From Anaerolineae bacterium (GTDB taxonomy: Bacteria > Chloroflexota > Anaerolineae > B4-G1 > SLSP01): a stretch of 33,529 nucleotides of DNA. The notes under the pieces are model-generated. The model had not been told where the DNA came from, ran no database searches, and was given only the letters and a program-made list of their open reading frames with translations. The translations under genes and the position numbers were made by a program. Positions 24,727 through 32,749 of this stretch are shown here, piece by piece (positions within the stretch are counted from its first letter, which is position 1; every line of letters starts with the position of its first letter). The stretch is from NCBI GenBank assembly GCA_026645815.1, contig JAPKMR010000039.1:1-33529 (forward strand), read 5' to 3'.

Positions 24727-25593
24727 ATGGCAAACGAGTTTCCACGACACGAGTTCTCACCCGAAGACATCGAGGCATTCCACGCCGAGATGAAAGTGGG
24801 ATTGCTGGCAACGGTCAACGCTGAGGGCTTGCCTCACATCACGCTGATTGCCACGCTCCAAGCTGCCTCGCCTACCACCATGGTATGGGGGCAATTTGTC
24901 GAGGGCTTGAGCAAGAGCTTCATTCGCCGCAATCCCAAGGTGGGATGGTTGATTATGACGCTCGATAAGCAGCTCTGGCGCGGACAGGCGACCTTCACCC
25001 ATACCGCGCAGCAGGGACCCGATTATGAGCGCTACAACACCACGCCGATGTTCCGCTACAACGCCTATTTTGGCGTCCACACGGTTTACTACATGGACCT
25101 GGAAGGGACCACCGGGCGCCATCCACTGCCCATGGCGCCCATCGTTGTCGCCTCGGTGGAAACGTTGGCAGCGCGCGCGTTCGCGGGGCGCAAGGCAAAA
25201 CACGAGGCGCTCAATCTGTGGACGCGGCAGCTGTTGAGTAAAATCGGCACGCTCAAATTCCTGGCTTATGTTGGCGCCAGCGGCTATCCGGTCATCGTTC
25301 CCATTTTGCAGGCGCAGACTCCCGATTCAGACCGGGTGCTCTTTGCGCTGCACCCTTTCGGCGCCGAGCTGCGCGCGATTCCCAAGGGGACACCCACCGC
25401 CGTTTTCGGAATGTCGCTAGACATGGAAACAGTACTGACACGCGGAACCTTTGAAGGGGCAACGCGTGTCGGTGGAATCCCCTGTGGCAGCGTGCGCGTG
25501 GATTGGGTTTACAATTCAATGCCACCCACCCCTGAACAGATTTACCCACCCGTCCCGCTGGAAGCGGTCAAGAGTTTCCAGGACGCAGGTTAG
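24727..25593 (+). CDS. Pyridoxamine-5'-phosphate-oxidase-like protein, probably two split barrels
   Basis: This 288-residue protein looks like two FMN-binding split-barrel halves in one chain. Residues 12-130 start with the typical MKVGLLATVNAEGLPHITLIATLQ, then WGQFVEGLSKSFIRRNPKVGW. Residues 165-275 restart with KIGTLKFLAYVGASGYPVIVPI and have a second strand set. It may bind FMN, F420, haem or a reaction product; catalytic residues cannot be assigned. CAAGGAGG lies just before the start; a second ATG at 24723 is out of frame. As last gene of the operon it may oxidise or reduce the product of the radical enzyme, or act as an accessory. That role is inferred only from position. Confidence 0.75.
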   Translation: MANEFPRHEFSPEDIEAFHAEMKVGLLATVNAEGLPHITLIATLQAASPTTMVWGQFVEGLSKSFIRRNPKVGWLIMTLDKQLWRGQATFTHTAQQGPDYERYNTTPMFRYNAYFGVHTVYYMDLEGTTGRHPLPMAPIVVASVETLAARAFAGRKAKHEALNLWTRQLLSKIGTLKFLAYVGASGYPVIVPILQAQTPDSDRVLFALHPFGAELRAIPKGTPTAVFGMSLDMETVLTRGTFEGATRVGGIPCGSVRVDWVYNSMPPTPEQIYPPVPLEAVKSFQDAG

Positions 25594-25621
25594 GGCAACC
25601 AACCACAGCCACCCAAAGCAA

Positions 25622-25650
25622 CGCCCCTCGCGGAAAAACCACGAGGGGCG
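25622..25650. terminator. Bidirectional hairpin between convergent operons
   Basis: CGCCCCTCG (25622-25630) pairs with CGAGGGGCG (25642-25650) around an A-rich 11-base loop. It lies between two 3' ends that face each other, 28 bp after one stop codon and 26 bp before the other. The following T run is weak on both strands. Confidence 0.65.
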
Positions 25651-25676
25651 CGCACTTTCAACTCCGGGGCAGGGCT

Positions 25677-27947
25677 TTAGCCATATACCTGCTGTAGCAA
25701 CCCGGCGACAATGTCATCGGCAGACATCGGCAACAGATTGCCCTGGAATTCGAGCACATCCCGCAGCGGCATATCCAGTAAGAAGCCCATCACATCCATT
25801 CCAATGCCGCCCTCTTCTTCGCCGCCGCCGAACATGGCGCGCATGCCCGCGAGCATCTGGTTGAAGAATGGCTCGAAGACCGGCTTACCGCGAGGGTCAT
25901 CCAACCACTCGCGCAGGGTGGATTCGCGGTTAAGGAGGCAGGGCAGCTCAACCGTGGATTCCAGAGTCACCGTTGCAGTGCAGCGGATATCGGCTGAGGA
26001 AGCGCCCACGAGGATATCGAATTCACCGCTCTCCGTAATCCAGCTTCCATAAGCCGGATGATAGTAGGCGAAGGCGCGGAAATCGAGAGGCACCGTGACC
26101 GTCTTGGTCTCGCCCGGTTGCAATTCGACCTTCGCGAAACCTTTCAGCTCTTTTAGCGGGCGCACCACCTGCGCTTTGTGATCGTGGACGTAGACCTGCA
26201 CGCTCTCCTTGCCTGCCACCGAACCGGTATTCGTGATCTCCACCGAGACGGTCAGCCCGTCCACATCGCGGAAGTTCTGCGCCGAGACGCGCAAGCCACT
26301 GTAGGCAAAGGTAGTGTAGCTGCCGCCATAACCAAAGGGGAAGAGCACGGGCTGCTCCCGCATCTCATAATAGCGGTAACCGATAAAGAGTCCCTCGCCA
26401 TACTGCACCTTGCCGTTGACACCGGGATAGTTAATGAACGCCGGCGTATCGGCGAGTTTCAAGGGGAAGGTCTCGGTCAGTTTGCCCGAGGGGTTGACGA
26501 CGCCAAAGAGCACATCCGCGATGGCGCCGCCGCCAGCTTGCCCCATCATCCACGCCTCAAGGATTGCTGCCGGTCCCGCGACCCAATCACTCATAGTGAC
26601 GGCAGAGCCGTTATTCAGGATGACGACGCTGTTAGGTTGCGCCGCACACACAGCTTTGATCAAAGCGACCTGCTGTGCCGTGAGGTCGAGGTCCGCGCGG
26701 TCATAGCCCTCGGATTCCTTATAGGTGGGCAGAGCGATATAGAGCAACGCCACCTCTGCCGCCTGCGCGGCCGCAACCGCAGCCTCAATCAGCTCAGGTT
26801 GGCTGCTATCATCGGGTGGGTAACCCTGGCTGAACGAAATCTCGGCGCCGCCCGCCAGTTTGGCGAGCTCATCGAGGGGTACATCTACCTGCGTGGGGTT
26901 GATGTGAGAGCTGCCGCCGCCCTGGAAGTGCGGCTCTTTAGCCGCCTGCCCGATGACCGCAATGCGCTTCACGCCCTTTAGAGGCAGGATACCGTTGTTC
27001 TTGAGCAGAATCATACCTTCGCCGGCAATACGACGCGCCAGCGCGTGATGCGCCGCCGCATCAAAGGGGGCGCCCTTGGGCGTCTCTGCCGCCTTGAAGA
27101 CTATGCCCAGAATCCGCCGCACCGCTTCATCCAGCACACTCATGTCCAGGGTTCCATCCTGCACGGCATCTATTACCGCCTGCACGCGGCGCGCACGGGG
27201 ACCGGGCATTTCGAGGTCCAATCCCGCCTTTAGGGCAGCGACCCGATCATGCACCGCGCCCCAATCGGAGACGACGAAGCCCTGCAAGCCCCATTCGTCC
27301 TTGAGGATTTCCGTGAGCAAATAGGTCTGTTCCGAGCCATAGACGCCATTAATCCGGTTGTAGGAACACATCACCGTCCAGGGCTGCGCCTTCTTGACCG
27401 CAGTCTCGAAAGCCGGCAGGTAGATTTCGCGCAGGGTGCGTTCATCCACCTCGGCGCTGATCGTCATGCGCTGATATTCCTGGCTGTTGGCGGCGTAGTG
27501 CTTGAGCGAGGTCCCCACGCCCCGGCTCTGGACGCCGTTGATGTAACTGGCAGCCATTTCACCGGCAAAATAGGGGTCCTCGGAGAAATACTCGAAGTTG
27601 CGCCCGCACACCGGCGTCCGCTTCATATTGACGCCAGGTCCCAAAACCACATCCACATTTAGAGCGATACATTCTTCAGCCAACGCCTGCCCCATCTCAT
27701 GAATCAAGGCTGTGTCCCATGATGAAGCCAGACAGGAGAACGTAGGGAAACAGGTCGCAGGCAAGCTCTCCTCGGTGAGGGATCCCTCGTTGGCCACACG
27801 GCGCACCCCGTGCGGTCCATCGGACACGAACATGCCAGGAACTCCAAGCCGCTCGATAGGGGTAAGTGTCCACGAAGTAGCGCCCGTACACAGCGCCGCT
27901 TTCTCTTCCAGGGTCATTTGGGCAATAATGGATTCGATTTCAGCCAT
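25677..27947 (-). CDS. Beta-glucosidase, glycoside hydrolase family 3
   Basis: This 756-residue retaining beta-glycosidase hydrolyses terminal beta-linked sugars. The N-terminal TIM-like domain has SDGPHGVRR, GPGVNMKRTPVCGRNFEYFSEDP, LKHYAANSQE and the nucleophile motif VVSDWG with Asp228. The middle alpha/beta sandwich has GGGSSHINP, and a fibronectin type III-like domain covers about 560-650 (YSGLRVSAQNFRD onward, then GSVAGKESVQVYV). About 100 additional C-terminal residues (LPCLLNRESTLREW to the end) form an extension with a Gly/Glu-rich stretch and a hydrophobic helix. There is no signal peptide, so it acts on imported oligosaccharides. GGAGT precedes the ATG. Substrate specificity cannot be fixed from the sequence. 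Confidence 0.95.
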   Translation of the reverse strand: MAEIESIIAQMTLEEKAALCTGATSWTLTPIERLGVPGMFVSDGPHGVRRVANEGSLTEESLPATCFPTFSCLASSWDTALIHEMGQALAEECIALNVDVVLGPGVNMKRTPVCGRNFEYFSEDPYFAGEMAASYINGVQSRGVGTSLKHYAANSQEYQRMTISAEVDERTLREIYLPAFETAVKKAQPWTVMCSYNRINGVYGSEQTYLLTEILKDEWGLQGFVVSDWGAVHDRVAALKAGLDLEMPGPRARRVQAVIDAVQDGTLDMSVLDEAVRRILGIVFKAAETPKGAPFDAAAHHALARRIAGEGMILLKNNGILPLKGVKRIAVIGQAAKEPHFQGGGSSHINPTQVDVPLDELAKLAGGAEISFSQGYPPDDSSQPELIEAAVAAAQAAEVALLYIALPTYKESEGYDRADLDLTAQQVALIKAVCAAQPNSVVILNNGSAVTMSDWVAGPAAILEAWMMGQAGGGAIADVLFGVVNPSGKLTETFPLKLADTPAFINYPGVNGKVQYGEGLFIGYRYYEMREQPVLFPFGYGGSYTTFAYSGLRVSAQNFRDVDGLTVSVEITNTGSVAGKESVQVYVHDHKAQVVRPLKELKGFAKVELQPGETKTVTVPLDFRAFAYYHPAYGSWITESGEFDILVGASSADIRCTATVTLESTVELPCLLNRESTLREWLDDPRGKPVFEPFFNQMLAGMRAMFGGGEEEGGIGMDVMGFLLDMPLRDVLEFQGNLLPMSADDIVAGLLQQVYG

Positions 27948-28025
27948 ACCAGCACTCCTTTTCCTCTAAAATTTGATCTGCTAATATGAGGTTTCAAGAA
28001 CTCTGCACTCAGGTTATCTGCTTCA

Positions 28026-28053
28026 AGTATAGCACGGCTTGTGAGGGAGCCAA
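28026..28053 (-). promoter_or_regulatory. Candidate promoter of the GH3 gene
   Basis: On the minus strand TTGGCT (28053-28048) and TATACT (28031-28026) are separated by 16 bp. Transcription would start near 28019 and leave a leader of about 70 bases. The -10 box is strong and the -35 box moderate. Confidence 0.5.
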
Positions 28054-28065
28054 ACATTGATGAGA

Positions 28066-28107
28066 GAGTTTACCCCCATTTGTGGTCTAACAAATGGGGG
28101 TAAACTC
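28066..28107. repeat. Perfect 18-bp inverted repeat at a gene breakpoint
   Basis: GAGTTTACCCCCATTTGT (28066-28083) pairs exactly with 28090-28107 around the loop GGTCTA. It lies exactly where the truncated PH-domain-like gene (28108-28208) loses similarity to its full copy. It can terminate that minus-strand transcript. The sharp junction also fits the end of a mobile element or a recombination point. Confidence 0.7.
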
Positions 28108-28216
28108 AGTATGAGCGTCACGCTTCCAAAAACACCGCCGCTTATGAGCGCCGCTCCAGCATAACCCATTGCTGCTTTCTGTAAACGCTGATTGGTGTAA
28201 GTCAACATTGTGTCAC
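28108..28216 (-). pseudogene. Truncated duplicate of the PH-domain-like membrane protein
   Basis: This segment is nearly identical to 33213-33321, with only a few mismatches over about 109 bp. It encodes the first 30 or so residues from MLTYTNQRLQKAAMGYAGA, one membrane helix, and then runs into the inverted repeat at 28107. The reading frame continues about 28 codons into unrelated sequence. It is a remnant of a recent duplication, and the rest of the gene is missing. Confidence 0.85.
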
Positions 28217-28247
28217 CCAAAGCTAGGCTGTTAGCCATCAACGTACA

Positions 28248-28601
28248 TCAATGCCTATGCTTTCGTTCGGATAGGTAACATACTGTTCCTATTGCGACAG
28301 TTGTTAATAATCCACCCAGTAAAGCGACACCGAAGCCGTGAAGTATGTAAGTTGAACTATCCAGATTGACAGAAAGGATGCTGCGACTCCAACAATACGC
28401 AAACAAAGAACCCACGAAGATATTCAAGGCGTATATTCCATTGTCGAAGTTGTGTTCTATCTTTAATACGCGTTGCATTCCTCTCCAAATTGAACTTGAA
28501 AAGAAGTGAGATAACACCAAATATCCTATAGCAGCTAAAATACCCACTCTATACCCTATATCAGGCAATGCCATTATTGTATCTGTGCTCAGGCCAACCA
28601 T
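28248..28601 (-). CDS. Small polytopic membrane protein downstream of an Rhs fragment
   Basis: This protein is not recognised. If started at the ATG at 28601 it has 117 residues with about three hydrophobic segments (near 18-35, 60-78 and 90-110) and a basic C-terminus (SERKHRH). The frame continues upstream into Rhs-derived sequence to 28865, but that part is a shifted Rhs frame, so the shorter form is preferred. Its place directly after an Rhs core fragment is what one expects for a displaced immunity gene or tip remnant. Base composition is AT-richer than in the metabolic genes. Confidence 0.5.
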   Translation of the reverse strand: MVGLSTDTIMALPDIGYRVGILAAIGYLVLSHFFSSSIWRGMQRVLKIEHNFDNGIYALNIFVGSLFAYCWSRSILSVNLDSSTYILHGFGVALLGGLLTTVAIGTVCYLSERKHRH

Positions 28602-28930
28602 AAGGCTTCTAGTAAATTCATCCACCGACGCTGACCCGTGAACTGCCGATCGGCCAGCATACTCCCGCTCCGCGTCTCGCCGTAGGGCAGGTGCGCCTGA
28701 AAGACAGGCGAGCGCTGCTCGCTCACCTTCGTTCCGCTGACATCCGTGGCGAGGGAGGTGCTGCAAGCCATGCTGTGCATAGCCATGGTCACTATGCAGA
28801 ACCATGAGCACGCCGCCCTGCCGCATGGCCACGCGCTGACCGTCCGCGTAGTAGTACCGCGTCATCGTGCTGGTGCTGCCGCGCCACTCGAAGTGGGCTG
28901 CCGATGTGGGTGGTGGTCACATTGCCCATT
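28590..28930 (-). pseudogene. Rhs/YD-repeat core fragment (frameshifted)
   Basis: Three frames together give the standard Rhs order: GNVTTTHIG, then HFEWRGSTSTMTRYYYADGQRVAMRQGGVL, then SLATDVSGTKVSEQR and LPYGETRSGSMLADRQFTGQRRW. At least two frameshifts break it. It matches the fragment at 29665-29973 closely in the GETRSGSM-DRQ-TGQR part. It is a non-functional piece left by tip exchange or deletion. Confidence 0.8.
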
Positions 28931-29010
28931 ACGGATTTTACGTGATTAGTTTATCAAGAAAACTGTAGACAGTCAGAAGACCACCCACAACTTGATTATC
29001 AAATATGAGG

Positions 29011-29433
29011 TTAATCGTGATGCTCAACTTCAAACTTTCGTTCCCTTTTCCGTGACCAATATGCGGACACAGATGCCCCAACCGCAAGTAGCACAATGAA
29101 CCACAATGGATCATACTGTGCCAACAGGTCAGGGGGCACTTTCCACACAAGCATACACAAAAGTTGTGCTATTATAGTAACGCTGATCAAGAACTGAAAA
29201 ACGGCAGGATGCAAAGAAACTATTCCAAAATGGGGTCGATATCCCAATAGCAACCGCCAATACCATGGGGCATGCAAATAACGTTTGAACCTTAAAGATT
29301 GAGACTCAATATCGGTGTCCGAACGTTTAGACATATGTGCATATTCGTAAAAATGCCGTCGTTGAACAGCCCATCCTATAAACCAAAACATTAGCCAAGG
29401 AAATAGTATTTTAATGGAGATTTGTTGTGTCAT
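29011..29433 (-). CDS. Small membrane protein between two Rhs fragments
   Basis: I do not recognise this protein. From the ATG at 29433 (AGGGAA upstream) it has 140 residues. A hydrophobic N-terminus (ISIKILFPWLMFWFIGWAV) is followed by a polar stretch and two more helices (about 80-105 and 110-130), and it ends in the charged SRKRERKFEVEHHD. The frame is open up to 29529 but the extra part has no support. It sits immediately downstream of an Rhs core remnant on the same strand, as orphan immunity proteins do. Confidence 0.6.
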   Translation of the reverse strand: MTQQISIKILFPWLMFWFIGWAVQRRHFYEYAHMSKRSDTDIESQSLRFKRYLHAPWYWRLLLGYRPHFGIVSLHPAVFQFLISVTIIAQLLCMLVWKVPPDLLAQYDPLWFIVLLAVGASVSAYWSRKRERKFEVEHHD

Positions 29434-29579
29434 TTGATATTCCCTATGATTTCTGTCAGAGTCATCAATCTCAGTAGAACTGATTTCGCTCAGTCTGGAT
29501 CTGGTGATCCAGATAAGAACAGGGATCATTCCCCTCGAAGCGTTTTTTCGATCTACTGAATCTGGTCATATGTTTTTCT

Positions 29580-30060
29580 ATAATGGAATCCGGACTGATA
29601 AACCTGCCCAGTTCCGGGTCGTACATCCGGGCGCCCATGTGGTACTACTTAATGTAAATAGTCTTCAACGTTGCCCGGTGTATTGCCGATCCGTGGGCAT
29701 ACTCCCGCTCCGTGTCCCGCCGTAGGGCAGGTAGCGCTGCTCACTCACTTTCGCCCCGCTGGCGTTGGTTGCCAGGCTTGCCGAGCCGAGATGGTCGCCA
29801 TGCAGATACGTGAGCACCCCGCCTTGCCGCATCGCGACGCGCTGACTGCCCAGGTAGTAGTATTTGGTCACCGTCGGTCCGGTGAGACTCACGTCATCCA
29901 GCGCCACCCAACCATCGGTCATGGTGTCGAACAGCTCCGCGCGCACCGTGGTGACGTTGCCTGGAAGCGTCACCGTCCCGCTGCGCTGCTGCCAGGCAGT
30001 AGTCAGCGAGCCGCCTCCGCCAGAGACGATGGTCTGCGTGCTGATGAACGCACCTTGTCA
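29580..30060 (-). pseudogene. Rhs/YD-repeat core fragment ending in a displaced core motif
   Basis: The frame down to 29665 reads WVALDDVSLTG, KYYYLGSQRVAMRQGGVL, HGDHLGSASLATNASG and YLPYGGTRSGSMPTDRQYTGQR, then hits a stop. The following 29643-29580 continues in another frame as HMGARMYDPELGRFISPDS, the well-known core end. A short disruption between them therefore breaks the gene. No N-terminal portion is present. The 5' part begins right after the stop of the next membrane-protein gene. Confidence 0.85.
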
Positions 30061-30066
30061 AAAGTC

Positions 30067-30723
30067 TCATCTTGTCCTGGGCAAACGATAGCGTTCAATT
30101 CTACCTACTGACATGGATTTTACAGCTATCTCGGCTAGCTCTATGTAACGATTTCCTTGTATGAGCACGATTATAGCGCTAAACAACGGACCCAGGAAAA
30201 GCATAAAACGACAAACCGCAGAACTGCCCGGATCACAGTTTGAAAGGACGATAGCGAGCCAGAGACAATTCAGCCACATCACGTACCAGTTCAGATAACC
30301 CTTGACTGTAAGCACGCCATCAGCAACATCAACGTGCAATGTGCCGTGCATCAGGGAGACATATGTCTCTCGGGACTCAACATAGAGCCCGGGTTGCGGA
30401 AGATTCCATGGGTCGTCCAGGTCCACAAGCTCACGCTGCCAGGGATCAGGGTCTTGGGGAAAAGGTGTGCGCGCACGGAATGCACACACCTCTGGTGTAA
30501 GAAATCTAAACTCAAGCGCCATGGAATGACGCCTTCCATAGCGCCACCGAAGTTGCTGCACACACTCCGCGAACTTCGCAGGTTGTAGCACCTTGTAGCG
30601 CCGCATCAGCACTGGGAAGCCGTGGCAATAATAGAGCAAGGTCCAATTCAATGCGAGTTTTAGTTCCACAGCAATCAGGGCACCCGTCAAGACTATTCCT
30701 AGTATAATCCAATACTGCGACAT
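30067..30723 (-). CDS. Membrane protein of unknown function
   Basis: This 218-residue protein has an N-terminal helix (WIILGIVLTGALIAVELKL). A soluble beta-rich middle part (about 45-140, with ESRETYVSLMHGTLHVDVADGVLTVKG) follows, then two adjacent C-terminal helices (about 145-190). The middle part resembles PH-like or Imm-type domains in overall pattern, but I cannot assign a family. GGGGA precedes the ATG. It lies 52 bp after the TPR protein in the same direction and may be a second immunity-like gene of the Rhs tip cassette. Confidence 0.65.
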   Translation of the reverse strand: MSQYWIILGIVLTGALIAVELKLALNWTLLYYCHGFPVLMRRYKVLQPAKFAECVQQLRWRYGRRHSMALEFRFLTPEVCAFRARTPFPQDPDPWQRELVDLDDPWNLPQPGLYVESRETYVSLMHGTLHVDVADGVLTVKGYLNWYVMWLNCLWLAIVLSNCDPGSSAVCRFMLFLGPLFSAIIVLIQGNRYIELAEIAVKSMSVGRIERYRLPRTR

Positions 30724-30775
30724 AGATTCCCCACCAGCAGTAAACTTTGGTTGAGAAACTCAAGTAGTCTTCATA

Positions 30776-31531
30776 CTACCACCAACCGGCCCGATGAGGG
30801 ATGTACCAAACCAACAAACCCCATATCACCCAGAGGATTACCACCCACAGCACACGGCGATAACGCCTCGTGCGCAATTGGTGTCCCGCCGTTACAACAA
30901 ATGGCAGCGACATTAAGCCAGCACGTAACAATACCTGCCCCAGGCGGGTACTGACCAAAGGCAAGTATTGTCCGAGCCAATCAAGAATCTGATTCAGGTA
31001 ATATGAACCGCCTAGAGTCAACCACACACCAAAGAACACCCATCCCCCTAGCCACACTACAGGTCCTAAACCAGCGAAAATTCTGACGCGCCACAACTTT
31101 GTTTTGCCCCGCGGGCCAAGGATTTGGGGATCTAGTTGGTATGCGGCCTCTAGTTCGGTAAGCGCCAGTTCGGGTTCGTTAAGCATTTGTAGAGCAGCAT
31201 ACAGCCTCAAACGGTATTCAGGCGTAGTTGGGCTTAACACCGCTGCCTCATGATAATGTGTCATGGCTGCATACCAATCTCTCAGCATATAGCAAGTTGA
31301 TCCGAGGAGAAAGTGCGCTTCCGGATTCTCTGTTGAGATTTGCATGCTCGATTCAAGTATTTTTCTGCCTTCTTCATAGCGTTGAAGGTGGTAGAAAACA
31401 TTACCCAATCCAATCATTGCTTCCAGGTTGCTCGGCTCTTCGGTCAAAACTGTGTTGAACATTTCGAGAGCTTGTGCCCAATTCTCGAGTTTCGATAACT
31501 GCTGGGCCTTTTCAAGTTGGTCATTTGACAT
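30776..31531 (-). CDS. TPR-repeat protein with C-terminal membrane helices
   Basis: This 251-residue protein has about four tetratricopeptide repeats in residues 3-135 (NWAQALEMFNTVLTEEPSNLEAMIGLGNVFYHLQ; YEEGRKILESSM; WYAAMTHYHEAAVLSPTTPEY; ELALTELEAAYQLDP). Three hydrophobic segments follow (about 155-180, 195-215, 228-246). It starts 24 bp after the stop of the Rhs tip frame, with GGAGA before the ATG. TPR and membrane proteins directly after polymorphic toxin tips are often the cognate immunity proteins; that role is inferred from position. Otherwise it is a generic protein-interaction scaffold. Confidence 0.75.
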   Translation of the reverse strand: MSNDQLEKAQQLSKLENWAQALEMFNTVLTEEPSNLEAMIGLGNVFYHLQRYEEGRKILESSMQISTENPEAHFLLGSTCYMLRDWYAAMTHYHEAAVLSPTTPEYRLRLYAALQMLNEPELALTELEAAYQLDPQILGPRGKTKLWRVRIFAGLGPVVWLGGWVFFGVWLTLGGSYYLNQILDWLGQYLPLVSTRLGQVLLRAGLMSLPFVVTAGHQLRTRRYRRVLWVVILWVIWGLLVWYIPHRAGWW

Positions 31532-31555
31532 GATAAACGTTCTCCTACAGATCTC

Positions 31556-32260
31556 CTAAGGGAGTCCTGGCAATGGCACCGTTTCAGGGATTGGAGTGTT
31601 GAAACACTGGTAGAGTTGATACATTGTTGCCAACACCACTACCTTTACAGTTGCGGTAGCATAGCGGCGTAGATAAGTATTCGTCGCTATGCGGAAATAC
31701 GTTGTCCCACGACTTTCGATTCCTGGAATTTCGGAAATGCTGGTGAGTTCGAGAGTGAGCGCTGTTTGAAACGCGCCAGAGTTGAAACCGAATTTGGATA
31801 CGCTTCGGATTTCACCTGCTGTTTTCCCTATTGCCTTTGGGACACGTAGTGGGGGATTGCCAAAAGCGATCGTTGTTGGGCTATATTCCACATAGCTTCC
31901 ATCGGATGAATAGTATCGGATTGCATTTTCTTTAACTAACCAAGGGCTGAATATTCCCCACCTTCCATTGAGCGACTGGCCCCATTCAATCTCGGTATCT
32001 CGGCCCCAGTAAGCCAGGTATATATGATGGTGTGATATGTCCCAAGCTTTTATTTGGATGCGAGGAAAACCCGGCGTCATGAGTGGCTCCCCGAGTCCCA
32101 GATTTGCCTCTGGTTGCAAAGGAGCAAAAGGCTCCACAACTGGTGTTTGGGGTCTCGTCTCGTTGTAGTCACAAAACCCTTCACATTCCCGATGCCCACT
32201 GGGATCCGTATACCTGAGCGGATTCCCCAGGTTGTAGCTGTAGCGGTTGAGCGACTGTGA
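31556..32260 (-). CDS. Rhs C-terminal end plus intact tip domain (5' end missing)
   Basis: The open frame includes NRYSYNLGNPLRYTDPSGHRE, the standard end of an Rhs core, and runs in frame into a unique tip of about 200 residues (IQIKAWDISHHHIYLAYWGRDTEIEWG onward) that I cannot assign. A GTG at 32137 is the first possible start, but it lies after the core motif, so the piece is more likely the 3' part of a broken Rhs gene. Upstream, LGFYDYVARQFD and LGRFLQADSIVPDPGN appear in two other frames (about 32370-32260), indicating frameshifts. The tip ends in a hydrophobic stretch (VKVVVLATMYQLYQCF) near the C-terminus. Confidence 0.7.
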   Translation of the reverse strand, partial: SQSLNRYSYNLGNPLRYTDPSGHRECEGFCDYNETRPQTPVVEPFAPLQPEANLGLGEPLMTPGFPRIQIKAWDISHHHIYLAYWGRDTEIEWGQSLNGRWGIFSPWLVKENAIRYYSSDGSYVEYSPTTIAFGNPPLRVPKAIGKTAGEIRSVSKFGFNSGAFQTALTLELTSISEIPGIESRGTTYFRIATNTYLRRYATATVKVVVLATMYQLYQCFNTPIPETVPLPGLP

Positions 32261-32370
32261 TTCCCAGGGTCGGGGACAATGCTGTCCGCCTGCAGGAACC
32301 TCCCCAGGGTTAAGCGACGTCTGCGCCGCCGTCGAATTGCCGTGCCACGTAGTCGTAAAATCCTAAGTTG
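32261..32370 (-). pseudogene. Frameshifted Rhs core upstream of the tip
   Basis: LGFYDYVARQFD in one frame and LGRFLQADSIVPDPGN in another are consecutive pieces of the conserved Rhs core end, separated and shifted by small indels. With the tip at 31556-32260 they show that this Rhs gene was once complete to its tip and has decayed or been truncated at its 5' side. Confidence 0.8.
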
Positions 32371-32376
32371 CTCTCC

Positions 32377-32715
32377 TTATTGATCTGCAACCCGAGATGA
32401 TGCGATTTTCTCTCTGGCAGCTTTCCTTTTGGACACAAATCCGCACAGTTCAGAGTAAAACCACAGCACTAACGCCACTAACAAAACACCTATCAAAATC
32501 TGCAGGTGTTTTGATGAGATAGTGATAATGCCGAATAGTTCTGTCGCAGGCCTGTTCTCTACCATCCGCAGTATTACTTTTCGGTAGACAAGACCGACAA
32601 TCTCAGAAAGCAGAAGAAAGACTATGAAGCACCAGAATGGACACCGGCGAAGTTCACCAATTCTTTTGCGTACTCCCATAAGTGTTACCTGTATCTTCGA
32701 AGATGGATCATGCAT
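32377..32715 (-). CDS. Small two-helix membrane protein
   Basis: This 112-residue protein is not recognised. Hydrophobic segments lie at about 28-47 (FWCFIVFLLLSEIVGLVY) and 70-93 (LQILIGVLLVALVLWFYSEL), and the C-terminus is basic (SKRKAAREKIASSR). An internal ATG (MGVRKRIG, 32679) is an alternative start. It sits 34 bp after the PH-domain-like gene and just before the Rhs remnant, and may be another orphan immunity-type gene. Confidence 0.5.
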   Translation of the reverse strand: MHDPSSKIQVTLMGVRKRIGELRRCPFWCFIVFLLLSEIVGLVYRKVILRMVENRPATELFGIITISSKHLQILIGVLLVALVLWFYSELCGFVSKRKAAREKIASSRVADQ

Positions 32716-32749
32716 GGTCCCGGTCTATGAGCTTTACCTATTTGAGCGT

